This document shows positions 40,996 to 49,151 of a stretch of DNA of 64,000 nucleotides, in pieces. The notes below the pieces were generated by a model. The model did no database searches. It was not told the DNA's origin and saw only the letters and a list, made by a program, of their open reading frames with translations. Numbering within the stretch: position 1 is the first letter of the stretch; each line of letters opens with the position of its first letter. Position numbers and translations under genes: made by a program. Source of the DNA: Clostridiales bacterium (GTDB lineage Bacteria > Bacillota > Clostridia > Saccharofermentanales > Saccharofermentanaceae); NCBI GenBank assembly GCA_017509245.1, contig JAFWQC010000036.1, forward strand, positions 1-64,000, in the 5' to 3' direction.

Positions 40996-41703
40996 ATGAA
41001 CGTTTGGGAGCATTTTTGTCCTGAGCACATAATGATGCTCATCGCTGTTTTCATGGTGATGGGCATTTGTATTTTGTGTGCCCGAAAATGTTCCGCAGCA
41101 GCATTCAGGAACTTCTCACGCATCCTGGCGGCTGCGCTCTTTCTGGGCGAAGCGCTCCTGGATGTTTTCCTGTTTATTGACGGCCGCGATGTCCTGGCAT
41201 TCCTGCCTTTGCACTTATGTAATCTCGGCATATTCGTAAACCTTCTTGCCGCATTCACAAAAGGCAAAGTGCAGGCGTTCTTTGCTGAAGTATCGCTGGT
41301 CCTAATAATGCCGGGATCGTTGGGAGCACTGCTTTTCCCTGACTGGACGTACAAGCCGTTCTGGTCTTATATTCCGCTGATGTGTTTTCTCACGCACTCG
41401 CTTCTCGTGCTGATACCTTTGGTGTTCCTGGCTGCACGGAAGATACATGTGACGTTTGCACACTTCTGGTATTCATATGCATTCCTTCTGTTTGCAGTTC
41501 CAATCGTATATTTTGTTAATCTGCTGACAGAAATGAATTACATGTATCTCAGGTTTCCGCCTGAGGATTCGCCGCTTGAATGGATATTCAGACTGACCGG
41601 CGAAAGGTATTATCTCACAGGACTTGTTTTGCTGCTCACGTCAGTCCTGCTTTTGGAGTACCCGGCATATTGGGCGGCAGGGAAGATCCAAAAGAAAAAG
41701 TGA
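40996..41703 (+). CDS. YwaF/TMEM164-like integral membrane protein (TIGR02206 type)
   Basis: 235 residues with about seven membrane helices. The family mark LPLHLCNLGIFVNL is at residues about 71-84, and an N-terminal HxxxL pattern and C-terminal NYMYLR are as in YwaF proteins. It follows the previous gene by 3 bp with a poor ribosome site, so coupling is likely. Confidence 0.8.
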   Translation: MNVWEHFCPEHIMMLIAVFMVMGICILCARKCSAAAFRNFSRILAAALFLGEALLDVFLFIDGRDVLAFLPLHLCNLGIFVNLLAAFTKGKVQAFFAEVSLVLIMPGSLGALLFPDWTYKPFWSYIPLMCFLTHSLLVLIPLVFLAARKIHVTFAHFWYSYAFLLFAVPIVYFVNLLTEMNYMYLRFPPEDSPLEWIFRLTGERYYLTGLVLLLTSVLLLEYPAYWAAGKIQKKK

Positions 41704-41705
41704 TC

Positions 41706-41873
41706 TTACATCGGCGATGTGAACCAGAGAATTCCGAGTGCCACGATACCTGCCAGCATCAGAACTGAGAGAATTATGCCGATCACGATCTTTTTCTTAA
41801 CGAACGCGCAAACAGTCAGCGCGATGAGCACCATATAGAGCAACACTAAAAAACCGGTAATTCCAAATCCCAT
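41706..41873 (-). CDS. Small two-helix membrane protein, 55 residues
   Basis: The reading frame gives MGFGITGFLVLLYMVLIALT, then a KKK turn and a second hydrophobic helix ending WFTSPM. AAAGGAG lies 9 bases upstream of its ATG. It lies 39 bp downstream of the lipoprotein gene at 41913 on the same strand, so it may end that operon. Confidence 0.72.
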   Translation of the reverse strand: MGFGITGFLVLLYMVLIALTVCAFVKKKIVIGIILSVLMLAGIVALGILWFTSPM

Positions 41874-41912
41874 ATATGTATTCTCCTTTCCGTGTCAAAG
41901 GTTTATTGAATA

Positions 41913-42713
41913 TCAGTAATTCAGATAGAGATAGTATCCGCTGTTATCGTCATATCTGATCTCAAGACCGCGGAGATAACCGCCGAGCATCATGTCGTGA
42001 TTAAAGATGCCGCTTACTTCTTTCTCTTCGCCGTCAACAGTGATCACCGAGAAATGCATCGTGATATTGAACGGTTTTGAGGTGTCTACTTTATCTTTCA
42101 AACGTTCTTCGATGATCTCGATCATAAAAAGGTCACCGCGCTTAAGTTCTTTACAGTTCGAGTATCTTGTGCCGCCTTCTGCTATGAACTTGCCGTCTGA
42201 CTCGGCAGTGTAGAGGATCTCTCTTATATCCGGTGCCTCGCAAATGATACCTATGCAGGCTTCTGCCTCTTCATAGTGAATGCCCGATGAACCCCAGCAT
42301 TCATAACCCAGCGACTCAATATATTCGGGCGTAAAGATGTCCTTCTGCTTTGTATCGGTGGCCCTGTAGAAGGTCGCCTGTTCCATGAAGCCCGTTGTGT
42401 TCTTCATCAGGATGTAGTTGTCCAGCGGATCTTCACTGAGCGTGTACAGATGCGTATTCTCATCATTTTCGAGATAGCCGATGCATTCACGTGCCGAGCT
42501 GTTGCTCATCTTGTTCCTGATGGTTCCGAAAAAGGAATAAGTACGTCCGTTATAATCAATGAGCGCCTCGCCCGAGTCACTGTCAAATCTTTGTGTGTAA
42601 GCGGAGGCTGCCGGCGGAAGCTCTGCCAAACCCCTATTCCCGTCAGGCAAAGAGCATCCCGGCAGCAGCACCATACCGCACAACAGTAAGACTGTGATCT
42701 TTATGTTTTTCAT
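41913..42713 (-). CDS. Lipoprotein A of a paralogous pair
   Basis: 266 residues. Lipobox LPGC (Cys at 20). Beta-rich mature protein with blocks shared with its neighbour: NGRTY, ECIGYL, YTLSEDPLDNYILMKN, PEYIESLGYECW and a C-terminal MMLGGYLRGLEI. Not recognised as a known family. AAAGGAG upstream. It lies 12 bp behind its paralogue. Confidence 0.82.
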   Translation of the reverse strand: MKNIKITVLLLCGMVLLPGCSLPDGNRGLAELPPAASAYTQRFDSDSGEALIDYNGRTYSFFGTIRNKMSNSSARECIGYLENDENTHLYTLSEDPLDNYILMKNTTGFMEQATFYRATDTKQKDIFTPEYIESLGYECWGSSGIHYEEAEACIGIICEAPDIREILYTAESDGKFIAEGGTRYSNCKELKRGDLFMIEIIEERLKDKVDTSKPFNITMHFSVITVDGEEKEVSGIFNHDMMLGGYLRGLEIRYDDNSGYYLYLNY

Positions 42714-42725
42714 TTTGATTCTCCT

Positions 42726-43535
42726 TTAGATATCCTCTTCAAGGACATAGCCGCCGGCATTATCCTGTTCGATCGAAAGACTGCACAGATATGCGCCGAG
42801 CATCATCTCGCGGTTGTAGGAACCTTCGACCTTGTGTTCTATACCGTCAGTGCCTGTGACCGTAAACGTCAATTCCACAGTGAAGGGTTTGTCCAATTCC
42901 GCAATTCCTTCAAGCTCATATTCTGAAATGCTGACAGTAAGCATCTTGCCCTTTTCAAAAGGTGAACTGTCGGCATATTCGCTCGCTCCGCTGCATGCAT
43001 CTTTGCCGTTGATCTTGAAATAGTATCCGAGGGACTTAATGTTTTCCGCATCCAGGATCAAGCTGACTTCTGCATCCTTCATCTCGTGGTGAAGACCTGA
43101 ATCACACCAGCATTCGAAGCCGAGTGAACTGATGTATTCCGGCGTGTAGATATCCTTGTGAAGAGTATCGTTGGCACGGAAAAATCTCGTGTCTCCGGTA
43201 AGACTGTTAAGGTTCTTTATGAGGATGTAATTGTCGTTAGGATCCTCGGTAAGTGTGTAGACACGCCTTCTTTCATAGTCCTTCAGGTAGCCGAGGCATT
43301 CTTTTATGCTGTATTCAGAGTCATCTTCCTTGAGGTCACCGAAATCAGTGTATGTCCTGCCGTTTACCGTCACGGACATCGCCCTCATGTTCTCGTCTAG
43401 TTCTTCACTGAATACCACCGGATCAGACGGCAGATCAAAGTCGTTAAACCTTGATCCCGGTTTCCTGATCCTGTTGCATCCCGACAAAAGGACCACACCG
43501 CATATTATCAATGTTGTTATCTTTAAAGCTTTCAT
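42726..43535 (-). CDS. Lipoprotein B of a paralogous pair
   Basis: 269 residues from the Met at 43535, which has AAGGG 8 bases upstream. Lipobox LSGC. It shares NGRTY, ECLGYL, YTLTEDPNDNYILIKN, PEYISSLGFECW and MMLGAYLCSLSI with the downstream paralogue, so the two arose by tandem duplication. Function unknown; the conserved blocks suggest a fixed beta fold exposed at the surface. Confidence 0.82.
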   Translation of the reverse strand: MKALKITTLIICGVVLLSGCNRIRKPGSRFNDFDLPSDPVVFSEELDENMRAMSVTVNGRTYTDFGDLKEDDSEYSIKECLGYLKDYERRRVYTLTEDPNDNYILIKNLNSLTGDTRFFRANDTLHKDIYTPEYISSLGFECWCDSGLHHEMKDAEVSLILDAENIKSLGYYFKINGKDACSGASEYADSSPFEKGKMLTVSISEYELEGIAELDKPFTVELTFTVTGTDGIEHKVEGSYNREMMLGAYLCSLSIEQDNAGGYVLEEDI

Positions 43536-43785
43536 ACCTATTTTCCCTTTAATTTGTTTCATAGTTTTTACCCGTTCCCGGGTTCTCGCCTATAATACAC
43601 CGCGGAAATTTGAATTGCAACAAAATTTTATTGATTTACAATAAATTTTTACTGATTTGCCACAATTATTTATTATTACACGATTGCATCGAAAAGGCCG
43701 CCCGGAACAGCGCTTTGGAGCGGGGCGGGGCGCGTGTAACAGTCAGTTTTTAAGGGATAAGCAACGCTTGGGAGGAGCGGTGATC

Positions 43786-43868
43786 AAAGTGAGTCACCCA
43801 CTTCATTGCAGTTCGGTTTTGCGGGGAAAGATAAAGTGAGTCACCCACTTCATTGTAGTTCCGTTTTC
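43786..43868. repeat. Direct repeat with inner dyad, two copies 47 bp apart
   Basis: AAAGTGAGTCACCCACTTCA and its continuation (CATTG then AGTTC) occur at 43786 and 43833. Within each, AAGTG and CACTT form a short dyad whose arms start 12 bp apart. They lie between the lipoprotein pair and the heat-shock promoter. The rest of 43563-43925 shows no gene. Confidence 0.7.
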
Positions 43869-43925
43869 GAGGAGTGGCGGGACAAAAACTGCACAAAAAT
43901 ACATATTCAGATTTGATCGAATTGA

Positions 43926-43967
43926 TTAGCACTCACCACTTGCGAGTGCTAATCCGCGGACTATAAT
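43926..43967 (+). promoter_or_regulatory. CIRCE operator and promoter of hsp20
   Basis: TTAGCACTC (43926-43934), 9 bases, then GAGTGCTAA (43944-43952) is a perfect CIRCE element, the binding site of the heat-shock repressor HrcA. It overlaps the -35 TTGCGA (43940-43945); the -10 TATAAT is at 43962-43967 with a 16-bp spacer. Control of a small heat-shock gene by HrcA is less common than that of groESL and dnaK. Confidence 0.95.
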
Positions 43968-44060
43968 GTGAGGTGAAAAGGAACGAAGATCAATGAAATA
44001 GGACCTCCGCCCTTCGGATAACAACAGATCAATGATAACAGCGTAAAGGAGATGATTATT

Positions 44061-44507
44061 ATGTTGATGTCCGGATTATTTGGTGAGAACTTGTTCGATG
44101 ATTTTTGGGGATTTCCGTCACACGAACTGGCAAACATTGATAAGAGGCTGTACGGCAAGAATGCCGACCGTCTCATGAAGACAGATGTACAGGAGACCGA
44201 GAACGATTATGAACTTGAGATCGATCTGCCGGGATTCAAGAAAGACCAGATCAATGTAAAGCTTGAAGAAGGTTACATGACCATCAGTGCCTCCAAAGGC
44301 CACGATGTCGAGAAGAAGGACAAACACGGCAAGATCATCCGTCAGGAAAGATTCTCGGGCGCCATGCAGAGAAGCTTCTACGTAGGTGATGCCGTTAAGA
44401 CAGAGGATGTTAAGGCGAAGTTCGAAGACGGAGTGCTTAAGCTCACGATTCCGAAGAAGGAATTAAAGGAGCTTCCTGGCAACAACACGATCGCCATAGA
44501 GGGATAA
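44061..44507 (+). CDS. Hsp20/alpha-crystallin small heat-shock protein
   Basis: 148 residues. The alpha-crystallin domain begins MKTDVQETENDYELEIDLPG (about 40) and ends with GVLKLTIPKKE; the C-terminal IAIEG stands for the IxI motif. It holds unfolded proteins as an ATP-independent chaperone. AAAGGAG is spaced 9 bases from the ATG at 44061. CIRCE upstream means repression by HrcA; a strong terminator follows, so it is a single-gene transcript. Confidence 0.95.
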   Translation: MLMSGLFGENLFDDFWGFPSHELANIDKRLYGKNADRLMKTDVQETENDYELEIDLPGFKKDQINVKLEEGYMTISASKGHDVEKKDKHGKIIRQERFSGAMQRSFYVGDAVKTEDVKAKFEDGVLKLTIPKKELKELPGNNTIAIEG

Positions 44508-44522
44508 CTTCTGGATTTACGG

Positions 44523-44565
44523 GCCGCTCCGCGGGAGGCAGTTGCTTCCGCGGGGCGGCTTTTTT
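44523..44565 (+). terminator. Rho-independent terminator of hsp20
   Basis: GCCGCTCCGCGG near 44523 pairs with CCGCGGGGCGGC near 44549, followed by six T. Confidence 0.88.
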
Positions 44566-44822
44566 CGCGCACGTGAAAAGGATTACGGCCGCAGATAGTC
44601 AACCCCTATAGCCCTGCCACAGGAACCAATCCATAAAACTTATGAAAACTCACCTCTTTAAGCGCACCGCCAAAACCGCATTGCTTTTGCCGCGCCAAGG
44701 TGTTACTTTATGCTTGATAGTTCTGAGTGCGGAAGGTGCGCCTGACGCGGAAGGCTTTAAGTAAATTTTCATGCTTAAATTGCTTCAGAACCTTGTTTGC
44801 CCAAAGGGTGAAAGGAGGTCAA

Positions 44823-44873
44823 ATGGAGACAAGAGTTGCTATTTTCAGCCTCATTGTCGAGATTCGCAAATAA
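44823..44873 (+). CDS. 16-residue leader, remnant of the TM1266-type hydrogenase regulator
   Basis: METRVAIFSLIVEIRK followed by a stop. AAAGGAGG is 5 bases before its ATG. The peptide matches the first residues of the TM1266 family (M-x-x-R-V/I-A-x-x-x-I-I-V-E), small ACT-like proteins that normally precede hydE in hydrogenase maturation operons. The remaining 65 or so residues are missing. Its stop TAA overlaps the hydE start as TAATG, so it now provides translational coupling for hydE, which has no ribosome site of its own. Confidence 0.65.
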   Translation: METRVAIFSLIVEIRK

Positions 44874-45949
44874 TGGCTGACATTTCCTTCATCATAAATA
44901 AGTTAACAGAGACAGGCAGTCTCACGCGTGATGAGATCATCCCACTTCTCGAAAATCTGACACCCGAGATCCGCCAGACCCTTGCAGAAAGGGCATCTTC
45001 GATTGCAAGAGAGCACTATGGCAACAAGGTCTTTGTAAGAGGACTCATCGAGTTCACCAACTATTGCAAAAACGACTGCTACTACTGCGGCATCAGGTGC
45101 GGCAACAAGAATGCCGAGCGCTACAGACTCTCCAAAGAAGAGATAGTCGGATGCGCTTCCTGTGGTTATGACCTGGGCTTCAGGACGATCGTTTTGCAGG
45201 GCGGCGAGGATGCTTACTACAAGGATGAACTGATGGTGGACATCATCAGGGCCATCAAGGCGGCACATCCTGACTGCGCGGTCACTCTGTCGATCGGCGA
45301 GAAGAGCTATGAATCCTACAAGGCTTTTTTCGATGCCGGCGCGGACAGATATCTCTTAAGACACGAGACTGCTGACTTTGATCACTACGCAAAGCTTCAT
45401 CCTGCAAATCTCTCGGCAGAGAACAGGCAGCAGTGTCTTTATAACCTCAAGAAGATCGGTTTCCAGACCGGCGCGGGATTCATGGTGGGTTCGCCTTACC
45501 AGACTTATGAGAATATTGCAGACGACCTGCTGTTCCTCAAAAAACTCGATCCCGAGATGGTAGGCATCGGGCCATTCATTCCGCATAAGGATACGGTTTT
45601 CGCGGACTTTAAAGCTGGCGGACTGGAATTGACGCTGGCGCTGCTGAGCATCATAAGACTTATGCTTCCGACGGTATTGCTTCCTGCAACCACGGCGCTC
45701 GGAACCATAGCACCGAACGGCAGGGAATTGGGGATCCTTGCGGGCGCAAATGTCGTGATGCCGAACCTGTCGCCCGTCGGAGTGAGGAAGAAATACGCCT
45801 TGTACGACAACAAGATATGCACCGGCGAAGAAGCCGCGGAATGCATGAACTGCCTGAAGAACAGGATATCGAACATCGGCTACGAAATAGTCACTGACAG
45901 AGGTGACAACATCAGATATATGCAAGGGTCAACAAAGGAAGGCAGGTAG
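44873..45949 (+). CDS. hydE: [FeFe] hydrogenase H-cluster radical SAM maturase HydE
   Basis: 358 residues, the usual HydE length. The radical SAM cluster motif is CKNDCYYC (about 64-71), with a glycine-rich motif LQGGEDAYY after it. FMVGSPYQTYENIADDLLFL and GIGPFIPHKDT are typical of the HydE/BioB-like barrel. It helps build the dithiomethylamine-bridged di-iron centre of [FeFe] hydrogenase. hydF follows in 3 bp. hydG and the hydrogenase itself are not in the window. Confidence 0.95.
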   Translation: MADISFIINKLTETGSLTRDEIIPLLENLTPEIRQTLAERASSIAREHYGNKVFVRGLIEFTNYCKNDCYYCGIRCGNKNAERYRLSKEEIVGCASCGYDLGFRTIVLQGGEDAYYKDELMVDIIRAIKAAHPDCAVTLSIGEKSYESYKAFFDAGADRYLLRHETADFDHYAKLHPANLSAENRQQCLYNLKKIGFQTGAGFMVGSPYQTYENIADDLLFLKKLDPEMVGIGPFIPHKDTVFADFKAGGLELTLALLSIIRLMLPTVLLPATTALGTIAPNGRELGILAGANVVMPNLSPVGVRKKYALYDNKICTGEEAAECMNCLKNRISNIGYEIVTDRGDNIRYMQGSTKEGR

Positions 45950-45952
45950 ATC

Positions 45953-47095
45953 ATGGAACGCACGCACATTGCATTTTTCGGGCGCCGCAACGCAGGCAAA
46001 TCAAGCCTCGTAAACAGGTTCACATCGCAGGAACTGTCGATCGTATCGGACGTTGCCGGCACGACGACTGACCCCGTCCGCAAGACGATGGAACTCCTGC
46101 CTCTGGGCCCGGTCGTCATCATCGACACGCCCGGCATCGACGATGAGGGCACGCTTGGTTCGCTGAGGATCGAGCGCAGTCTCCGCGTGCTCGACGAGAC
46201 TGATATCGCTATCCTCGTTGTCGACGGCTCTCTTGGCGTTGGCGATGACGAGAAGCAGCTTATTGAAGCATTTATGCACAAGAAGATCCCTTATCTTGTC
46301 GTCATAAACAAAGGCGATCTTGACGTGACCGCAGTACCCGACGGTGCAATGGTCGTAAGCGCTCTCAAAGGCGAGGGCATAGAGGAACTCAAGGAGAAGG
46401 TCGCTGTCATCATCAGGCAGCGCAAAACCCGTCCCCTCGTGTCCGACCTTGTTGAAGAAGGCGACATCGTCGTGCTCGTCGTGCCCATCGACAAATCGGC
46501 TCCCAAGGACCGCCTGATCCTGCCCCAGCAGATGGTCATCCGCGACCTCCTCGGCGCAGGCGCGATTCCCGTTGTCGTTAAGGACACTGAGCTTGAACTC
46601 GCGCTCGGTAAAGTCGGCCCCGTCCGCATGGTTATCACCGACAGCCAGGCTTTCGCGAAGGTCTCGAAAATCGTTCCCCGGGAGATCCCCCTCACCTCAT
46701 TCTCGATAATCATGGCCCGCTTCAAGGGCATCCTCGACCAGTCGATCGAAGGTGCGGATATGCTTGATGAGCTTGCAGACGGCGCGAAGATCCTCATAAG
46801 CGAAGGCTGCACACACCACCGCCAGTGCGAGGACATCGGCACGGTCAAGCTTCCCTCCTGGATAAGGGAATACACCGGCAAGGACTTTGAATTCTCGTTC
46901 ACATCAGGACTGGAATTCCCCAAAGAACTGTCCGCCTACGATCTTATTATCCACTGCGGCGCCTGCATGCTCGGCGAGACCGAGGTCAACAGCCGATACC
47001 GGAAGGCCAAAGACCAGGGCATCCCCATGACCAACTACGGCATCGCGATCGGCAAGATGAAGGGGATACTTAAAAGAGTTATTGATTTTGGATAA
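45953..47095 (+). CDS. hydF: [FeFe] hydrogenase maturation GTPase HydF
   Basis: 380 residues. GTPase domain: GRRNAGKSSL (P loop), TTTDPV (switch), DTPGIDDEG and NKGDLD. C-terminal cluster domain: Cys-x-His in EGCTHHRQC and HCGAC near residue 340, the ligands of the [4Fe-4S] cluster scaffold. HydF receives the precursor from HydE/HydG and delivers it to apo-hydrogenase. Directly behind hydE. Confidence 0.95.
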   Translation: MERTHIAFFGRRNAGKSSLVNRFTSQELSIVSDVAGTTTDPVRKTMELLPLGPVVIIDTPGIDDEGTLGSLRIERSLRVLDETDIAILVVDGSLGVGDDEKQLIEAFMHKKIPYLVVINKGDLDVTAVPDGAMVVSALKGEGIEELKEKVAVIIRQRKTRPLVSDLVEEGDIVVLVVPIDKSAPKDRLILPQQMVIRDLLGAGAIPVVVKDTELELALGKVGPVRMVITDSQAFAKVSKIVPREIPLTSFSIIMARFKGILDQSIEGADMLDELADGAKILISEGCTHHRQCEDIGTVKLPSWIREYTGKDFEFSFTSGLEFPKELSAYDLIIHCGACMLGETEVNSRYRKAKDQGIPMTNYGIAIGKMKGILKRVIDFG

Positions 47096-47132
47096 GTAGT
47101 CTTTAGGGTTGCAATCCATTCCAGACAAAAAG

Positions 47133-47238
47133 TTCCGGTAAAAGTTCCGGCTATAGCCGGAAGAATTACCGGAATTTTTGCTGTTTTGGCCTGTTTTTCC
47201 GGTAAAAGTTCCGGCTATAGCCGGAAGAATTACCGGAA
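47133..47238. repeat. Two tandem TTCCGG four-armed palindromes
   Basis: TTCCGG at 47133 and 47145 with CCGGAA at 47157 and 47169; second copy at 47197, 47209, 47221 and 47233. Steps are 12 bp and copies are 64 bp apart, exactly as at 16457-16562. The third linker reads GAATTA here, where the first locus has CTTTTA. Confidence 0.9.
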
Positions 47239-47285
47239 GTTTGGAGCGGGGACGGGACATAGGAAAACCGGCTCGTACTCTAAAA

Positions 47286-47388
47286 TTCACGGCAAAATCC
47301 CGGCCATGCCGTGAAAATGCCGTGAATCCGGCCCCGAAATGCTCATATTCACGGCAAATTCCCGGCTATGCCGTGAAAACGCCGTGAA
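47286..47388. repeat. Two tandem TTCACGGC four-armed palindromes
   Basis: Arms TTCACGGC (47286), TCCCGGC (aligned from 47297), GCCGTGAA (47308) and GCCGTGAA (47319) step by 11 bp. The second copy has arms at 47348, 47359, 47370 and 47381. Copies are 62 bp apart. The plan is that of the TTCCGG element with another arm sequence. The second arm (TCCCGGC) departs from the others in both copies. Confidence 0.85.
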
Positions 47389-47397
47389 TCCTGGTTT

Positions 47398-47412
47398 TGT
47401 AACATTGTTACA
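47398..47412. promoter_or_regulatory. 15-bp perfect palindrome TGTAACATTGTTACA
   Basis: Identical to 1592-1606. It lies between the four-armed repeats and the 3' end of the acetyltransferase gene, so it is not in a normal promoter position. Confidence 0.35.
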
Positions 47413-47481
47413 CGTGTGAATTCCCCGGTTGTCTTTGTGTGAAACGGAGCAAATCAGCCATCACATCCCGTTCCTCAGACC

Positions 47482-47551
47482 GCCTCAGCCCACCATACTG
47501 CAGCACCTGCTGCCTCAGTCCACCTTACTGTAGCACCGGTCGCCTCAGCCC
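47482..47551. repeat. 30-bp tandem repeat, 2.3 copies
   Basis: GCCTCAG..CACC.TACTG and its continuation (AGCACC) occur at 47482-47511 and 47512-47541 with four or five differences, and GCCTCAGCCC begins a third copy at 47542 that supplies the stop codon and last codons of the acetyltransferase gene. Confidence 0.75.
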
Positions 47552-48069
47552 TTTTTCAGCTTCTCCCACTCATCGCGCGTGATCGAGTAAGCGTAGGAGA
47601 TCTCATTCTTGGGATCCGGGTATTCCTTAACCTTCTTCATGCCGTTGGCGAGGGCTGTCGAGTAGGAACCGATGTTGGTGTACTTCATGTATGAGTAGAT
47701 CTCGTTATATGATGTGTGCTCGAAAACCCAGTCCCTGCATGCTCTTGCGGCCTCTTTTGCGTAGCCCTTGCGCCAGTGCTTCTTGTTGATGTGGTAACCG
47801 ATCTCAGGGAGCATCTCACCGTCGATGTCCTGTATCGTTATGCCGCAGTCGCCGATGAACTCGCCGGTCTCCTTGAGCGTAACTGCCCAGAGGCCGAAGC
47901 CGTATTTCTCATAGTTGTCGAGATTCCAGGTGATCCAGCCCATCGTCCTATCTTTGTCAAACGGGGCAGGATAGTGCTGCATCGTCTCGGGATCGGACAT
48001 GATCTCATATAAAGCGTCAAAGTCCTCTAATGTGTAGTTCCTTAAGATCAGGCGTTCTGTTTCGATCAT
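47545..48069 (-). CDS. GNAT acetyltransferase (RimJ/RimL type)
   Basis: 174 residues beginning IETERLILRNYTLEDFDALY, the usual start of the RimJ/L group. Acetyl-CoA binding is at about 95-110 (HINKKHWRKGYAKEAARACRDWVF). TNIGSYSTALANGMKKVKE is the typical C-terminal motif. Substrate unknown. The gene's end runs into a 30-bp tandem repeat. Confidence 0.9.
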   Translation of the reverse strand: MIETERLILRNYTLEDFDALYEIMSDPETMQHYPAPFDKDRTMGWITWNLDNYEKYGFGLWAVTLKETGEFIGDCGITIQDIDGEMLPEIGYHINKKHWRKGYAKEAARACRDWVFEHTSYNEIYSYMKYTNIGSYSTALANGMKKVKEYPDPKNEISYAYSITRDEWEKLKKG

Positions 48070-48175
48070 AAATTATCCCCCCTTTGGAATCCGCGTATGT
48101 CTGAAGTTGACCTGACTTCAGCGGTACAACTCAAATAGGGGATATTATGATACTCCGGGAAGGAAAACTCAAGAG

Positions 48176-48808
48176 TTATTTTGCTGTGTATTTGCCGCCT
48201 ATGCGCCCGACGGCTAAGATGTTGCCCGTATTGCCGTCCTTGTCGGTGTCGAGCTCGTCCATGAAATCCTGCACTTTATCAGAGAGTGTGTTGACCGTGC
48301 CCTTAACGCGTTCTACGGGTACCTTGAGCGCGAAAACATAAACCATATAGTTGTGCGTTGTGCCGCTTGGAGGCCATGGACCGACGAAGTCATCGGAGGA
48401 TGCCCAGCCTTCGGGAAGATCAGTCTCTGTTATGCCGGAAGATTTCCAGTGAATAAAGTAGTGTGTGCTCAGGTCGATCATGTAGATTGCATAGGTCGTT
48501 GCGCCCTCGACAGGTTCCCAGGAGAGCTGAGGTGACTTGTTTTCGCCTTCGTCCGTGTTGGAAGTAATTCCGTCCCAGAAGCCGTCGTGGAGGCTTTCGG
48601 AGGTGACGGCAAATCCGGGATAAGCGCTCACGAAAATATCGTCACTGTTATCTGTTCCCGGTATAACACCGGCGTCCGTTTCGGAAGACAAAGCCGTCGG
48701 GACCTCCTGCGCAGCCGTTGACTGCGGGGGAGACTCCCGGAAGCACCCGGAGAATGCCATGCTTACTGCTACCGTTATTCCCAGTGTAAGTAATTTACGG
48801 AGTTTCAT
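48176..48808 (-). CDS. YbhB/YbcL (PEBP) family lipoprotein
   Basis: 210 residues. Lipobox FSGC (Cys about 22), linker, then a phosphatidylethanolamine-binding-protein fold: NKSPQLSWEPVEGATTYAIYMID, HWKSSGITETDLPEG, GPWPPSGTTHNYMVYVFAL. Bacterial members are surface or periplasmic with unknown ligands. GAGG is seven bases before the Met at 48808. Monocistronic. Confidence 0.9.
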   Translation of the reverse strand: MKLRKLLTLGITVAVSMAFSGCFRESPPQSTAAQEVPTALSSETDAGVIPGTDNSDDIFVSAYPGFAVTSESLHDGFWDGITSNTDEGENKSPQLSWEPVEGATTYAIYMIDLSTHYFIHWKSSGITETDLPEGWASSDDFVGPWPPSGTTHNYMVYVFALKVPVERVKGTVNTLSDKVQDFMDELDTDKDGNTGNILAVGRIGGKYTAK

Positions 48809-49151
48809 GATCATGCCTCGCTTTTCGTAATTTCTATTCTGATTTTATAACGAATTTTCTGAAATGATTAGAAAAATCGACACGGATTATATAAAGATCT
48901 GTATGGTGCTTCAATAGTGGTTGAATCGGGGTTTCAGTGGGGACCAATCAAGCGTTAAACAACGGCGCCGCTGTTTACGTGCCCGCCGGAGGACGGACAG
49001 ACATATTTAAAGTGTTTTGCGTCATAGGAACATTTTCGCGCAAGACAGGTCAGGTATATACACGTCCTTTTGTGCATTAAGCAGATTGCAAATATCTTAT
49101 TTTATAATATTATTTTCACATTGAGTCCGTTTAGATCATTTAAGCGGGAGG

